64,000 nt of DNA from Luminiphilus syltensis NOR5-1B. Its GTDB lineage: Bacteria; Pseudomonadota; Gammaproteobacteria; Pseudomonadales; Halieaceae. Position 1 is the stretch's first letter; every line of letters starts with the position of its first letter. Below the pieces are notes generated by a model. That model made no database searches and was not told the origin of the DNA. It saw nothing but the letters and a program-made list of their open reading frames with translations. The stretch spans positions 2,277,784 through 2,341,783 of the forward strand of contig NZ_DS999411.1 in NCBI RefSeq assembly GCF_000158175.1. Direction: 5' to 3'. Positions 14,600 through 23,218 of this stretch are shown here, in pieces. Made by a program: the position numbers and the translations under genes.

Positions 14600-17311
14600 T
14601 TGAATGTAGGAACGACCCGATGGTTTATAGGATATGCCGCTTTGCGAGTCCCCTTTACGAAAGACCCCGGCGGGGCAGATCCCTGGGCCCAGGACGCTAC
14701 TGAATTAGCGTCGGCATTGCGGGTAGATTTGAGCCTCGGCCTTACGGCCATTGAGGTTCTGCGTCGACGAGAGATTTTTGGCCCGAATCTTTTGCGAGAT
14801 ACGAAGCAGCGATCAGCCCTGGCGATCCTGTGGGCTCAATTTCGCAGTATTGTCGTATTACTCCTCGTTGCAGCGGCGATGCTCGCTGGTGCGATGGGCG
14901 AGGGCGTTGAAGCCATCGCAATCGCTGTGGTGATCGCTATTAACACGCTTATCGGCTTTGTTACGGAATGGCGGGCTACCCGCTCCATGGAGGCGCTTCG
15001 CCATTTCTCTCGGACGGAGACGACAGTGCTGCGGGATGGTCACTCGACCATGACACCAGCAGCAGATCTGGTGCCAGGCGACGTGGTGCTCCTTGAGGCC
15101 GGGGACGCGGTTCCTGCAGACCTGCGCCTGGTCGAGGCATCCAAACTGCAGACGAACGAAGCACCGCTCACCGGTGAATCCCTCCCTGTAAGTAAACACA
15201 TCGACCCGATTCGGGAAACGACAACACTCCTGGATCGTGCGAACCTAGCTTACCGTGGTACGACCATAACCTGCGGGTCCGGCAAAGGTGTGGTCGTTGC
15301 TATCGGCATGGAAACAGAATTTGGCCGTATCTTTGCCCAGGTCAGCACCGCGCGACCGCAGCAAACACCGCTGGAGAAGCGACTCGACGCCCTGGGTAAA
15401 CGCCTCGCCTGGGCCGCGCTCGCGATGGCGGTGCTGTTGGCGATAGCCGGGGTTCTCGCCGGTCGTGACCTGTCATTGGCTATCGAGGTTGCAATCGCCC
15501 TATGTGTTGCGGCGATTCCGGAAGGCCTTCCCGTCGTTGCCACGATTGCGCTTGGCCGTGGTATGTGGCGTATGGCGAGACGCAATGCCCTGATCACCCG
15601 TCTGTCGGCGGTCGAAACGCTCGGTGCAACGAGCCTAATCCTGACTGACAAGACGGGAACACTCACTGAAAACCGAATGACAGTCACGATGATGCTGCTC
15701 GCGGACGCAGACGTCGACTGCAGAAAAGCCGAAAGCCTCGCGGACAATGAACTGACGCTGTGTCTACTTCGTGTCGCGGCGCTTTGCGTAAATGCATCTC
15801 TAGGCGATAGCGAGGATGAAGCTGGGCAGGATACCGGGGACCCGACAGAGCTGGCATTATTGGCCGCAGCGGCACAAGCGGGTCTGAATCGTCCCACGCT
15901 GCTTGCCGATATGCCGGAGTTACGCGAAGAGCCCTTCGACGCTGAAAATAAGCGGATGGCGACTGTACATCAGGGTGGCGATGGGGTTTTCGCCGCCGTC
16001 AAAGGAGCTGCAGAAAACCTGCTGCCATTGTGCAATAACCAATTGACCCGCAATGGGGAAAGCGCGCTGGATGACGCTGGTCGGAAGCAGTGGCTAGCAC
16101 GAGCCGAAGCGCTGGCTGCGCAGGGCCTGCGTACGTTGGCAATCGCACAGCGTCGACTCGACAACGCTGCCGACTCGCCTTACGGAAGTCTCCAGCTCCT
16201 GGGTATCGTTGGCATGGAAGACCCGGCGCGCAAAGGGGTCAGGGAGGCTATTGACCAATGCCATAAGGCAGGCCTCGACGTGGTAATGGTAACGGGCGAC
16301 CATCCTGCCACCGCGAGAAGTATCGCTCTTGACACAGGTATTCTCCAAAACGATGAGACTGCTAATGTCATTCTTGGGAGTGAACTTCAGCAGCTATTTG
16401 CGGCCGGCTCCAGTAGCACCTTGCTAAGTTCACGGGTTTTTGCGCGTGTCACACCCGACCAAAAGCTGCGCCTTATAGACTTCCATCAGAACGAAGGTCG
16501 GGTGGTCGCTATGACGGGAGATGGGGTCAATGACGCGCCAGCCCTGAAAAAAGCAGATATTGGTATTGCCATGGGGATACGCGGTACCGCTGTTGCCAGA
16601 GAGGCTGCGGCGATGGTCCTGCAGGATGATGAGTTCGGGACCATTGTTGCTGCCATTCAACAGGGTCGGGCAATCTTTGGAAATATTCGTAAATTTGTTC
16701 TCTATCTTCTCTCCTGTAACATCAGCGAAGTTTTCGTGGTTGTTATCGCCACGCTCCTCGGCGCGCCATTACCGCTTCTCCCGCTGCAGATTCTGTTTCT
16801 CAATCTGGTCACTGATGTCTTCCCTGCGTTGGCGTTGGGTGTTGGTGGCGGCGCGCCGGGCGCCATGTCGGAGCCGCCCAGACCCGCAAACGAGCGCATA
16901 CTCATGCGCGAGCACTGGCTGTTGATTGCTCTTTACGGGGGCCTGATTTCGGCGTCCGTACTCGGCTCCATGACTGTGGCGATACTGTTTCTGGGTTATA
17001 GCGGGGAGCGGGCAGTTACCGTTTCATTCCTGACCCTCTCGCTTGGCCAGATGTGGCATGTGCTCAATATGCGCGATGACCCTGCCCGGTGGTTGAGCAA
17101 TGAAATCACTGGGAATCCGTGGATCTGGATGGCTCTGCTGCTCTGTCTGATCCTTCTCGGCGCGGCAGTGTACCTGCCGCCACTGGCATCGGTACTGTCA
17201 CTCAGCCATCCCGGTGCTGTTGGCTGGTTGTTGGCCGTTGTGGCCAGTTTTGTCCCGGTTGTCTTCGGCCCGCCAATCAAGAGGCTTGTCCGTATACGAT
17301 CTGAAGATTGA
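14600..17311 (+). CDS. P2-type cation-transporting ATPase (Ca2+-ATPase-like, CtpF-like)
   Basis: Integral-membrane P-type ATPase of about 903 residues. Actuator motif LTGESLP lies near residue 190, the phosphorylated aspartate is D350 in DKTGTLT, and the hinge motif TGDGVNDAPALKKADIG begins near 639. M4 has CVAAIPEGLP, M5 has SCNISE and M6 has NLVTDVFPALALG, close to the PEGL, NxxE and NLVTD ion-site motifs of Ca2+ pumps. Calcium or a similar divalent cation is therefore likely, although the M6 aspartate context differs from SERCA. The only upstream in-frame start is TTG at 14600; a start further in is possible. It lies between the IS remnants and the hydrogenase operon. Confidence 0.88.
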   Translation: MNVGTTRWFIGYAALRVPFTKDPGGADPWAQDATELASALRVDLSLGLTAIEVLRRREIFGPNLLRDTKQRSALAILWAQFRSIVVLLLVAAAMLAGAMGEGVEAIAIAVVIAINTLIGFVTEWRATRSMEALRHFSRTETTVLRDGHSTMTPAADLVPGDVVLLEAGDAVPADLRLVEASKLQTNEAPLTGESLPVSKHIDPIRETTTLLDRANLAYRGTTITCGSGKGVVVAIGMETEFGRIFAQVSTARPQQTPLEKRLDALGKRLAWAALAMAVLLAIAGVLAGRDLSLAIEVAIALCVAAIPEGLPVVATIALGRGMWRMARRNALITRLSAVETLGATSLILTDKTGTLTENRMTVTMMLLADADVDCRKAESLADNELTLCLLRVAALCVNASLGDSEDEAGQDTGDPTELALLAAAAQAGLNRPTLLADMPELREEPFDAENKRMATVHQGGDGVFAAVKGAAENLLPLCNNQLTRNGESALDDAGRKQWLARAEALAAQGLRTLAIAQRRLDNAADSPYGSLQLLGIVGMEDPARKGVREAIDQCHKAGLDVVMVTGDHPATARSIALDTGILQNDETANVILGSELQQLFAAGSSSTLLSSRVFARVTPDQKLRLIDFHQNEGRVVAMTGDGVNDAPALKKADIGIAMGIRGTAVAREAAAMVLQDDEFGTIVAAIQQGRAIFGNIRKFVLYLLSCNISEVFVVVIATLLGAPLPLLPLQILFLNLVTDVFPALALGVGGGAPGAMSEPPRPANERILMREHWLLIALYGGLISASVLGSMTVAILFLGYSGERAVTVSFLTLSLGQMWHVLNMRDDPARWLSNEITGNPWIWMALLLCLILLGAAVYLPPLASVLSLSHPGAVGWLLAVVASFVPVVFGPPIKRLVRIRSED

Positions 17312-17952
17312 TATGCGAGTCCATTTGCCGGCGAGCAACTAGCTTCGTCTCTGTTCAGGGTTCTGATGATCTCTGTGATTCATGGAATTTTAGTTGTTCA
17401 ATCAAATACGTCACCACGTTCTGGGTAGCTGAATGCTGCTCGTGCGCGTTTCTTTGACTGACGTAGCCAGCGCCCGCTTCGACCGTTTCACGCACCTTGT
17501 TCAGGTCGTATTCCTGACCCGGATTCCGTGTTGTGTTCTCGAGCACAATCGTCTGTCGACGACCAGTTCCTATACATACTGCAAAAGAGTGAATCAATCG
17601 TGAGCCCCGGCACAGCGTTACTCGAGGTGGATGATGCTTCAAGCTTCGAAGTTGTCGTACATAGACTGTCGTTCGCTGCCGTCAGCGTAACAGCAGGGCA
17701 GTGAGTGATGATTGATCAATAGGGCGGGGACAAAATCCTGAATGCCAGAGCAAGAGCTGTCGAACTGTTTGCGTTTACCAATCTCTCTTCTGCGCATCCT
17801 CTAAAAGGGGATGTGGTGCCCCTTGGCTCGTGCGGCTGATTTACGTCTGTGATCTGATTGCTGTATCTGCGGTAGGGTTAGGTGTTGCTTAAATACATTT
17901 AGCCCACTGCGTCCTAGACTCATTAGTGGTAAAACGGCAATAGGAGGTATTG
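17312..17952. other. Upstream region of hydrogenase operon, with one doubtful ORF
   Basis: A 641-bp stretch. A leftward 95-codon reading frame at 17355-17642 shows no recognisable family and no good Shine-Dalgarno, so it is not called as a gene. Two inverted repeats are seen: ATTGATCAAT at 17711-17720 and the interrupted repeat at 17805-17824, listed separately. AGGAGG just before 17953 is the ribosome-binding site of hyhB. The operon promoter must be here but could not be pinpointed. Confidence 0.45.
17805..17824. promoter_or_regulatory. Interrupted palindrome AAGGGG-N8-CCCCTT upstream of hyhB
   Basis: Perfect 6-bp arms around 8 bp, about 130 bp before the hyhB start. Size and symmetry suit an activator or repressor dimer site. 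The inner bases do not match the DosR or FNR consensus, so the regulator is open. Confidence 0.3.
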
Positions 17953-19092
17953 ATGAAAACGGACGCTATAGCGCAGATCGGTGAGAGCGGAGTTCTGGCG
18001 CGCAGCGACTTTGCTAAGCTCCTAAGCACGCTGCAAGATGAGGGCTACGCTGTAGTCGGGCCTACGATCCGGGGCGGTGCCGTAGTGTACGCAGAGATCG
18101 ACGACGAGAGCGAGCTTCCCATTGGCTGGACTGATGAGCAGGAGGCGGGAACCTATCGGCTTAAACGGTCCGGAGTAGCACTATTTGGCTATGTCGCGGG
18201 TGCCCAGTCCTGGAAGCCCAATCTCTTTCAACCGCAGCGGACCCTCTGGACGGCCAGGGGAAATGCTGACGGTTTTGTCATCGAAGCGGTAGCAGAAGAC
18301 ATGCCCCGTCAGGCATTCCTCGGAGTACGCGCCTGTGAACTCAAGGCTATTTCGATTCAGGATCACGTCCTTGCGGATCCCGCTAACCCAGAATCAGATT
18401 ACGTGGCACGTCGGCAAGAGAGTTTTATTGTCGCCGTCAACTGCGCCAAGGCGGGGGCTACCTGTTTTTGTGTATCCATGGACGCGGGGCCGGGTGTGGA
18501 GGCCGGCTACGACCTCGCGCTGACCGAGCTTATCGATGATGTGCGGCATGATTTTCTAGTCGAGATCGGCAGCCCGCGCGGTGCATCGATTGCGGCCCGG
18601 CTCCCCCTTACAACGGCTTCTGGCGGCGACATCGACGCCGCGGAGGCTGTTGTCAGCGAGACGGCTGCAGGAATGGGAAGGACATTGAACACCGTTGGTC
18701 TCAAGTCGCTGCTGCAGGACAATCCGGATCATGCGCAGTGGGATGATGTAGCGGCGCGCTGCCTGTCATGCGGCAACTGTACCTTTGCCTGTCCGACGTG
18801 TTTTTGTCATAGCACCGAAGATGTGACTACGATTGACGGGGAGGTGGCGGAGCGTCAGCAACGCTGGGATTCCTGCTTCAGTCTGGACTTTTCCTACATT
18901 CGCGGCGGCGCAGTTCGTCCCGGTGTCGCCTCGCGCTACAGGCAGTGGATGACCCACAAGCTGGCAAACTGGTTTGATCAGTTTGGCGAAAGCGGCTGTG
19001 TTGGCTGTGGACGCTGCATCACCTGGTGTCCGTCCGGGATCGACATCACAGCTGAGGCTGCGGCGATTCGGGATAGTCTCAGAGAGGATTGA
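17953..19092 (+). CDS. hyhB: Group 3b [NiFe] hydrogenase beta subunit (4Fe-4S electron-transfer protein)
   Basis: Iron-sulfur subunit of the cytoplasmic NAD(P)-linked (sulf)hydrogenase, passing electrons between the hydrogenase dimer and the flavin subunit. Two ferredoxin-type clusters are visible near the C-terminus: [14 protein letters not shown] starting at residue 270 and [12 protein letters not shown] at about 348. The N-terminal two thirds resembles the anaerobic sulfite reductase subunit A / HyhB family, with cysteine-containing segments such as RACELKAI and CFCVSMD. The ATG at 17953 follows AGGAGG. First gene of an operon with hyhG, hyhS and hyhL, all overlapping or nearly so. Confidence 0.9.
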   Translation: MKTDAIAQIGESGVLARSDFAKLLSTLQDEGYAVVGPTIRGGAVVYAEIDDESELPIGWTDEQEAGTYRLKRSGVALFGYVAGAQSWKPNLFQPQRTLWTARGNADGFVIEAVAEDMPRQAFLGVRACELKAISIQDHVLADPANPESDYVARRQESFIVAVNCAKAGATCFCVSMDAGPGVEAGYDLALTELIDDVRHDFLVEIGSPRGASIAARLPLTTASGGDIDAAEAVVSETAAGMGRTLNTVGLKSLLQDNPDHAQWDDVAARCLSCGNCTFACPTCFCHSTEDVTTIDGEVAERQQRWDSCFSLDFSYIRGGAVRPGVASRYRQWMTHKLANWFDQFGESGCVGCGRCITWCPSGIDITAEAAAIRDSLRED

Positions 19093-19097
19093 CGATC

Positions 19098-19568
19098 ATG
19101 GCGAAAAAGGACCTCGAAGAAATTATTGCCCAGGAGCCATTTTTCCGCGGCCTGAATGCTGATTTTTGTAAGACTATCGCGCGCTGCGGTAAGCATGTGC
19201 GATTTGACAAGGGCCAGATAATCTATCGACAGGGTGATCCGGCAGATACCTTCTACGTCATACGCCACGGGTATGTCGCCCTGGAGTTTCCTGGCGGCGG
19301 CAGGGCCATGGTCCATCAAACTCTCCACGACGGTGATCTCGCGAATGCAGAGTGGCTGGTTGCACCGTATCGCTGCCTCTGGGATGCGCGCGCCGTTGCC
19401 GCAACGGTTGCCATTGCTCTCGATGCCGCCTGCCTGCGCGGCAAATGCGACGATGATCACGATCTGGGCTACGAGCTCATGAAGCGATTTGTCCCCCTGG
19501 TTGTCGAGCGACTCAGTCATGCGAAGTTGCAGGCACTGGACGTTTACGGGGAGGGGAGCACGACGTGA
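19098..19568 (+). CDS. Cyclic-nucleotide-binding-domain protein without DNA-binding domain
   Basis: About 156 residues forming a single Crp-like cNMP-binding beta-barrel: [42 protein letters not shown] and a long helix at the end. The usual RxA/S phosphate-binding signature is poorly conserved ([14 protein letters not shown]), so nucleotide binding is uncertain. There is no helix-turn-helix, so it cannot act as a classical Crp regulator. It sits inside the hydrogenase operon between hyhB and hyhG, ending in a TGATG overlap with hyhG, which suggests a structural or regulatory role in the complex. An in-frame TTG at 19089 is an alternative start. Confidence 0.82.
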   Translation: MAKKDLEEIIAQEPFFRGLNADFCKTIARCGKHVRFDKGQIIYRQGDPADTFYVIRHGYVALEFPGGGRAMVHQTLHDGDLANAEWLVAPYRCLWDARAVAATVAIALDAACLRGKCDDDHDLGYELMKRFVPLVVERLSHAKLQALDVYGEGSTT

Positions 19569-20413
19569 TGGCGAAATCCCCATTGCCCGCTGACCCAATG
19601 TTGCCGCGACGGTTTCGCGTCGTCGAAAATACCCGCGAGACCGTCGATACCTATACATTTTCCATTGCCGCCATGGATGGAGTTAGCGAGTTTTCGTTCG
19701 CGCCGGGGCAGTTCAACATGCTCTATCTGTTTGGGTATGGCGAAGTGCCCATCAGCATTTGTGGCGACCCAGCGCAACCTGGACTGCTGGTGCACACGGT
19801 GCGTGCCACTGGTAGCGTGACGCAGGCCTTTGCATCGCTCAAGGCGGGTGACATGATCGGCGTGAGAGGGCCGTTCGGAAGCTCCTGGCCTGTCGCCGCG
19901 GCCGAGGGCGGCGATGTGCTTATTGTGGCGGGTGGACTCGGCCTCGCACCACTGCGCTCGGCAATCTACCGCCTGCTAGCCCGGGAAGGCCGCTACCGCA
20001 GAATCGTGATTCTTTACGGCGCACGCAGTCCAGACACAATTCTTTTCGCGGAAGAGCTCAAACGATGGAGGGATCAGCCTGGCATCTCCTGCGATATCAC
20101 TGTCGACTACGCCGATGCCAACTGGCAGGGTCGCGTCGGCGTCATCACCCAACTCATAGCCCAGGCCGAGTTTGATCCACAGCAGGTTGTTGCTTTGATC
20201 TGCGGGCCGGAAATCATGATGCGCTTCAGCGTTGCGGCGCTGAAGTCGCTGGGAGTCAGTGACGCGAGCATCCATGTTTCTCTTGAGCGCAGTATGAAAT
20301 GCGCGTTGGGACACTGCGGTCATTGCCAGTTTGGTCCGCTGTTCGTGTGTAAGGACGGACCGGTGCTACCTTACGATCAGATAGCTACTTTACTAGGGGT
20401 CGCAGAACTGTGA
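19568..20413 (+). CDS. hyhG: Group 3b hydrogenase gamma subunit (FAD/NAD(P)-binding reductase)
   Basis: Diaphorase subunit of 281 residues linking H2 oxidation or evolution to NAD(P). It has a ferredoxin-reductase fold: flavin-binding segment [20 protein letters not shown], pyridine-nucleotide loop [23 protein letters not shown], and a C-terminal 2Fe-2S cluster in [15 protein letters not shown] plus FVCKDGPV. These are the hallmarks of HyhG/PyrK-like proteins. The ATG at 19568 overlaps the preceding stop (TGATG). Translationally coupled to both neighbours. Confidence 0.93.
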   Translation: MAKSPLPADPMLPRRFRVVENTRETVDTYTFSIAAMDGVSEFSFAPGQFNMLYLFGYGEVPISICGDPAQPGLLVHTVRATGSVTQAFASLKAGDMIGVRGPFGSSWPVAAAEGGDVLIVAGGLGLAPLRSAIYRLLAREGRYRRIVILYGARSPDTILFAEELKRWRDQPGISCDITVDYADANWQGRVGVITQLIAQAEFDPQQVVALICGPEIMMRFSVAALKSLGVSDASIHVSLERSMKCALGHCGHCQFGPLFVCKDGPVLPYDQIATLLGVAEL

Positions 20414-21204
20414 AGAAGGCGAACGAATCGAGGCCAAAACTCGCTGTGTGGAAGTTTGCGTCCTGCGATGGCTGCCAGCTGTCGATTCTCGATCTTGAGG
20501 ACGAATTGCTGGCCCTTGCCAGCGAAATCGAGATTGCCTATTTTCTCGAGGCGACGCAAACGGCGTCAGACGGACCCTACGATCTGTCTCTGGTCGAGGG
20601 CTCTATCACGACTGCACAGGACCTCGAGCGAATCAAGACGGTGCGGCGCCAGTCGAAAGCGCTTGTAACGATTGGTGCCTGCGCCACCTCCGGCGGGATT
20701 CAGGCGTTGCGGAATTTTCGCGATGTGAATGACTTTCTTGCGGTGGTCTACGCGGACCCTGGTTACATCGACACGCTAGCGACATCGACGCCTATTGCGG
20801 ACCATGTCGCCGTCGACTTCGAGCTGCGGGGCTGTCCGGTTAACAAATATCAGCTCCTCGAGGTGGTGACGGCCTTTGTTTTTGGGCGTAAACCGATGAT
20901 CGCCGCGCACAGTGTCTGTATGGAGTGCAAAATGCGCGGCAATGTTTGTGTCACCGTTGCGCAGGGGATTCCCTGTCTAGGTCCGGTAACACAGGCGGGT
21001 TGCGGTGCAATCTGCCCCGCCTACGACCGGGGCTGCTACGGCTGCTACGGCCCCCAGGACACGCCTGCTATGTCCGCTATGACAGACGTACTGGATGCGC
21101 ACGGCATGAGTCGGCGGGATATCCAGCGCATCCTGAGTACCTTCAACGCAAACGCTACACCTTTTCTTGAGGAGAGCCAGCGCCATGGCACGGCGGACGA
21201 TTAA
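20410..21204 (+). CDS. hyhS: Group 3b [NiFe] hydrogenase small (delta) subunit
   Basis: Electron-relay subunit of 264 residues, related to the 20-kDa NADH dehydrogenase subunit, pairing with HyhL. The proximal cluster begins with CDGC (C19 and C22) and continues with cysteines in [10 protein letters not shown] and LRGCPVN. Further cysteines for the medial and distal clusters are in [13 protein letters not shown] and [19 protein letters not shown]. There is no Tat signal, so the enzyme is cytoplasmic. The GTG start overlaps the hyhG stop (GTGA). Confidence 0.94.
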   Translation: MKKANESRPKLAVWKFASCDGCQLSILDLEDELLALASEIEIAYFLEATQTASDGPYDLSLVEGSITTAQDLERIKTVRRQSKALVTIGACATSGGIQALRNFRDVNDFLAVVYADPGYIDTLATSTPIADHVAVDFELRGCPVNKYQLLEVVTAFVFGRKPMIAAHSVCMECKMRGNVCVTVAQGIPCLGPVTQAGCGAICPAYDRGCYGCYGPQDTPAMSAMTDVLDAHGMSRRDIQRILSTFNANATPFLEESQRHGTADD

Positions 21205-22483
21205 GGTTGAGCAAATCGCCCGTGTGGAGGGCGAAGGTGCGCTGCATGTCGACGTTAATGACGGTAGGGTTGAGCGGGTGGAGCTGAATATTTTTGAGCC
21301 ACCGCGGTTCTTTGAAGCATTTTTACGCGGACGGGATTTCAGCGAGGCCCCGGACATCACGGCGAGGATTTGCGGCATATGTCCAGTCGCCTATCAGATG
21401 AGTGCTGTCCACGCCATGGAAGCCGCCTGCGGCATCAGCGTTGGCGGCGCGCTTCGTGAGCTCCGACGTCTCCTTTACTGTGGAGAATGGATAGAGAGTC
21501 ACGCGCTGCATGTCTACCTGCTTCATGCACCGGATTTCCTGGGTTACCCGGGAGCCGTTGAGATGGCACAAGAGCACGGTTCGCTGCTGCAACAGGGACT
21601 GCGGCTGAAGAAGGCGGGAAACGCGATCATCTCTATACTCGGGGGTCGTGAGGTGCATCCGATCAATGTGCGCCTTGGCGGTTTCTATCGCGCGCCACGG
21701 CGCTCAGAGTTGATGGCGCTCCGGGACGAACTCAGCTGGGGCCGGGACGCTGCTTTCGATGCCGTTCGCTGGGCGGGTGAGCTTGTGTTTCCCGAGTTTG
21801 AGCGAGATTACGAATTTGTCGCCTTGCGACACCCAACCGAATACCCGATGAATGAGGGTCGGATCGTATCGAGTCGGGGCGTGGACATCGATTACTATGA
21901 GTTTTCGCGAGTTTTCGAAGAGTTTCAGGTAGCCCATTCGACCGCCTTGCATAGCCGCATGAGGGGGCAGGGCGCTTATCTGGTGGGGCCACTGGCCCGC
22001 TATAGCCTGAACTTTGACCGACTGCCCGGCAGTGTACAGTCTGCAGCGCTGACCGCGGGCCTCGATCAAGAGTGCCGCAACCCTTTTAAGAGCATCATCG
22101 TGCGTGCCGTTGAAATACTGTTTGCCTTTGAGGAAGCACTGCGCATCATCGACTGCTATGAGCAGCCGGAGGAATCTGCGGTACCGGTCACGCCGCGAGC
22201 GTCCGTGGGTGAATGGGCCACGGAGGCGCCGCGCGGTCTGCTCTATCACCGTTATGAGACTTCATCCAATGGCAGTATCCTCGAGGCGAAGATTATTCCA
22301 CCCACTTCGCAGAACCAGCCCAGTATCGAGGATGATTTGCGTACTGTTGTCGAGGGAAATATAGCCCTTGAAGATGACGAACTGCGCTCTCGATGTGAGC
22401 GCTCAATCCGTAACTACGATCCGTGCATCTCTTGTGCGACGCATTTTTTGAAGCTTAATATCAACCGTAGGGGAGGTGTGTGA
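21185..22483 (+). CDS. hyhL: Group 3b [NiFe] hydrogenase large (alpha) subunit
   Basis: Catalytic subunit of 432 residues holding the Ni-Fe(CN)2CO centre. The four nickel-site cysteines are all present: C63 and C66 in [11 protein letters not shown], and C414 and C417 in DPCISCATH. The P-A-Y after RICGICP is typical of group 3 rather than uptake (group 1) enzymes. Twelve residues follow the final histidine (H420), the tail that a maturation protease removes after nickel insertion. The ATG at 21185 overlaps hyhS by 20 bp. Next comes the protease gene with a GTGA overlap. Confidence 0.95.
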   Translation: MARRTIKVEQIARVEGEGALHVDVNDGRVERVELNIFEPPRFFEAFLRGRDFSEAPDITARICGICPVAYQMSAVHAMEAACGISVGGALRELRRLLYCGEWIESHALHVYLLHAPDFLGYPGAVEMAQEHGSLLQQGLRLKKAGNAIISILGGREVHPINVRLGGFYRAPRRSELMALRDELSWGRDAAFDAVRWAGELVFPEFERDYEFVALRHPTEYPMNEGRIVSSRGVDIDYYEFSRVFEEFQVAHSTALHSRMRGQGAYLVGPLARYSLNFDRLPGSVQSAALTAGLDQECRNPFKSIIVRAVEILFAFEEALRIIDCYEQPEESAVPVTPRASVGEWATEAPRGLLYHRYETSSNGSILEAKIIPPTSQNQPSIEDDLRTVVEGNIALEDDELRSRCERSIRNYDPCISCATHFLKLNINRRGGV

Positions 22484-22944
22484 ACTCGCGACGATTGGTT
22501 ATCGGCATTGGCAATTCGGACCGCGCCGATGACGGCGCAGGGCCAGCAGCCGCTCGAGCCCTCATGCTGGATTCGCCCGTGGACACATCGATTATTGAGT
22601 CTTCCGGGGATCCTGGCAGTCTCATCGAGCAGTTAACGGGCAGCGACGCGGTCTTTTTTGTGGATGCCTGTGCCAGTGGCGCGGCAGCTGGGACTGTGCA
22701 TCGTTTTGCCGTCAGTGAGGAACCGCTGCCAGAAATCTTTGGAGCTGTCTCTACACACGGCCTGGGTCTGGGCACGGCCCTTGAACTAGCAAGAATGATG
22801 GGTGTGCTGCCAGAAACGGTCGTCGTCTTTGGCATCGAGGCCGAATCCTTCGAGACCGGGCTGCCTCTTTCACCCGCCGTCGCGAGCGCCACCGAGGTGG
22901 TAGCAATTCGCATCCGTGACGAGCTTGCCCAACTTTCAGCCTGA
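22480..22944 (+). CDS. Hydrogenase maturation protease
   Basis: Endopeptidase of the HybD/HycI fold, 154 residues, expected to cleave the HyhL C-terminal tail after H420. The N-terminal [14 protein letters not shown] carries the acidic nickel-sensing residue in the GxGNxxxxDDGxG motif. A second acidic site is in [10 protein letters not shown], and [11 protein letters not shown] contains the usual histidine. The GTG start overlaps the hyhL stop (GTGA), indicating tight coupling with its substrate. Confidence 0.92.
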   Translation: MNSRRLVIGIGNSDRADDGAGPAAARALMLDSPVDTSIIESSGDPGSLIEQLTGSDAVFFVDACASGAAAGTVHRFAVSEEPLPEIFGAVSTHGLGLGTALELARMMGVLPETVVVFGIEAESFETGLPLSPAVASATEVVAIRIRDELAQLSA

Positions 22945-22954
22945 CGAGGACGCC

Positions 22955-23218
22955 ATGCACGAAGCTTCGCTCATGAATGATCTTATGGAAAAGATAGCCC
23001 GTATTGCGAGGCAGGAGGCCGTGGCTCGCGTTACCGGTGTAGACGTGTGGCTCGGAGCTCTTTCGCACATGTCAGCAGACCATTTCCGGCAGCATTTTGA
23101 AGAATCTTGTAAGGGTTCTATCGCCGAGGGTGCGGATCTGCATATAGAAGTTTCCACGGATATCAATCATCCCGATGCGCAAGCTATCGCGCTGAAGAGT
23201 ATTGAAGCGGATGACTGA
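22955..23218 (+). CDS. hypA: Short HypA-like protein lacking the zinc domain
   Basis: Nickel metallochaperone relative, 87 residues against about 113 for normal HypA. The start MHEASLMNDLMEKI keeps the nickel-binding MHE motif, and VWLGALSHMSADHFRQHFEE matches the core domain. The zinc-binding loop with two CxxC motifs is missing: the chain runs from IEVSTDINHPDAQ directly to LKSIEADD. This is a clean deletion of the zinc domain rather than a frameshift. The ATG at 22955 begins the conserved motif and follows GAGGA. hypF starts immediately after the stop. Confidence 0.85.
   Translation: MHEASLMNDLMEKIARIARQEAVARVTGVDVWLGALSHMSADHFRQHFEESCKGSIAEGADLHIEVSTDINHPDAQAIALKSIEADD

Noticed and set aside
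17355-17642. Leftward 95-codon open frame between the ATPase and hydrogenase genes
   Set aside because: No family resemblance, no ribosome-binding site and odd composition; kept only as a remark in the intergenic entry.
17711-17720. FNR-like ATTGATCAAT palindrome
   Set aside because: FNR sites need TTGAT-N4-ATCAA; here the half-sites are fused without the 4-bp spacer.
17726-17740. DosR-box-like GGGGAC followed by ATCC
   Set aside because: Only the left half-site resembles the consensus; spacing and right half do not fit.
17814-17827. Sigma-54-like sequence TGGTGCCCCTTGGC upstream of hyhB
   Set aside because: The distance between the GG and GC elements is one base short of the -24/-12 consensus and the flanking bases do not match.
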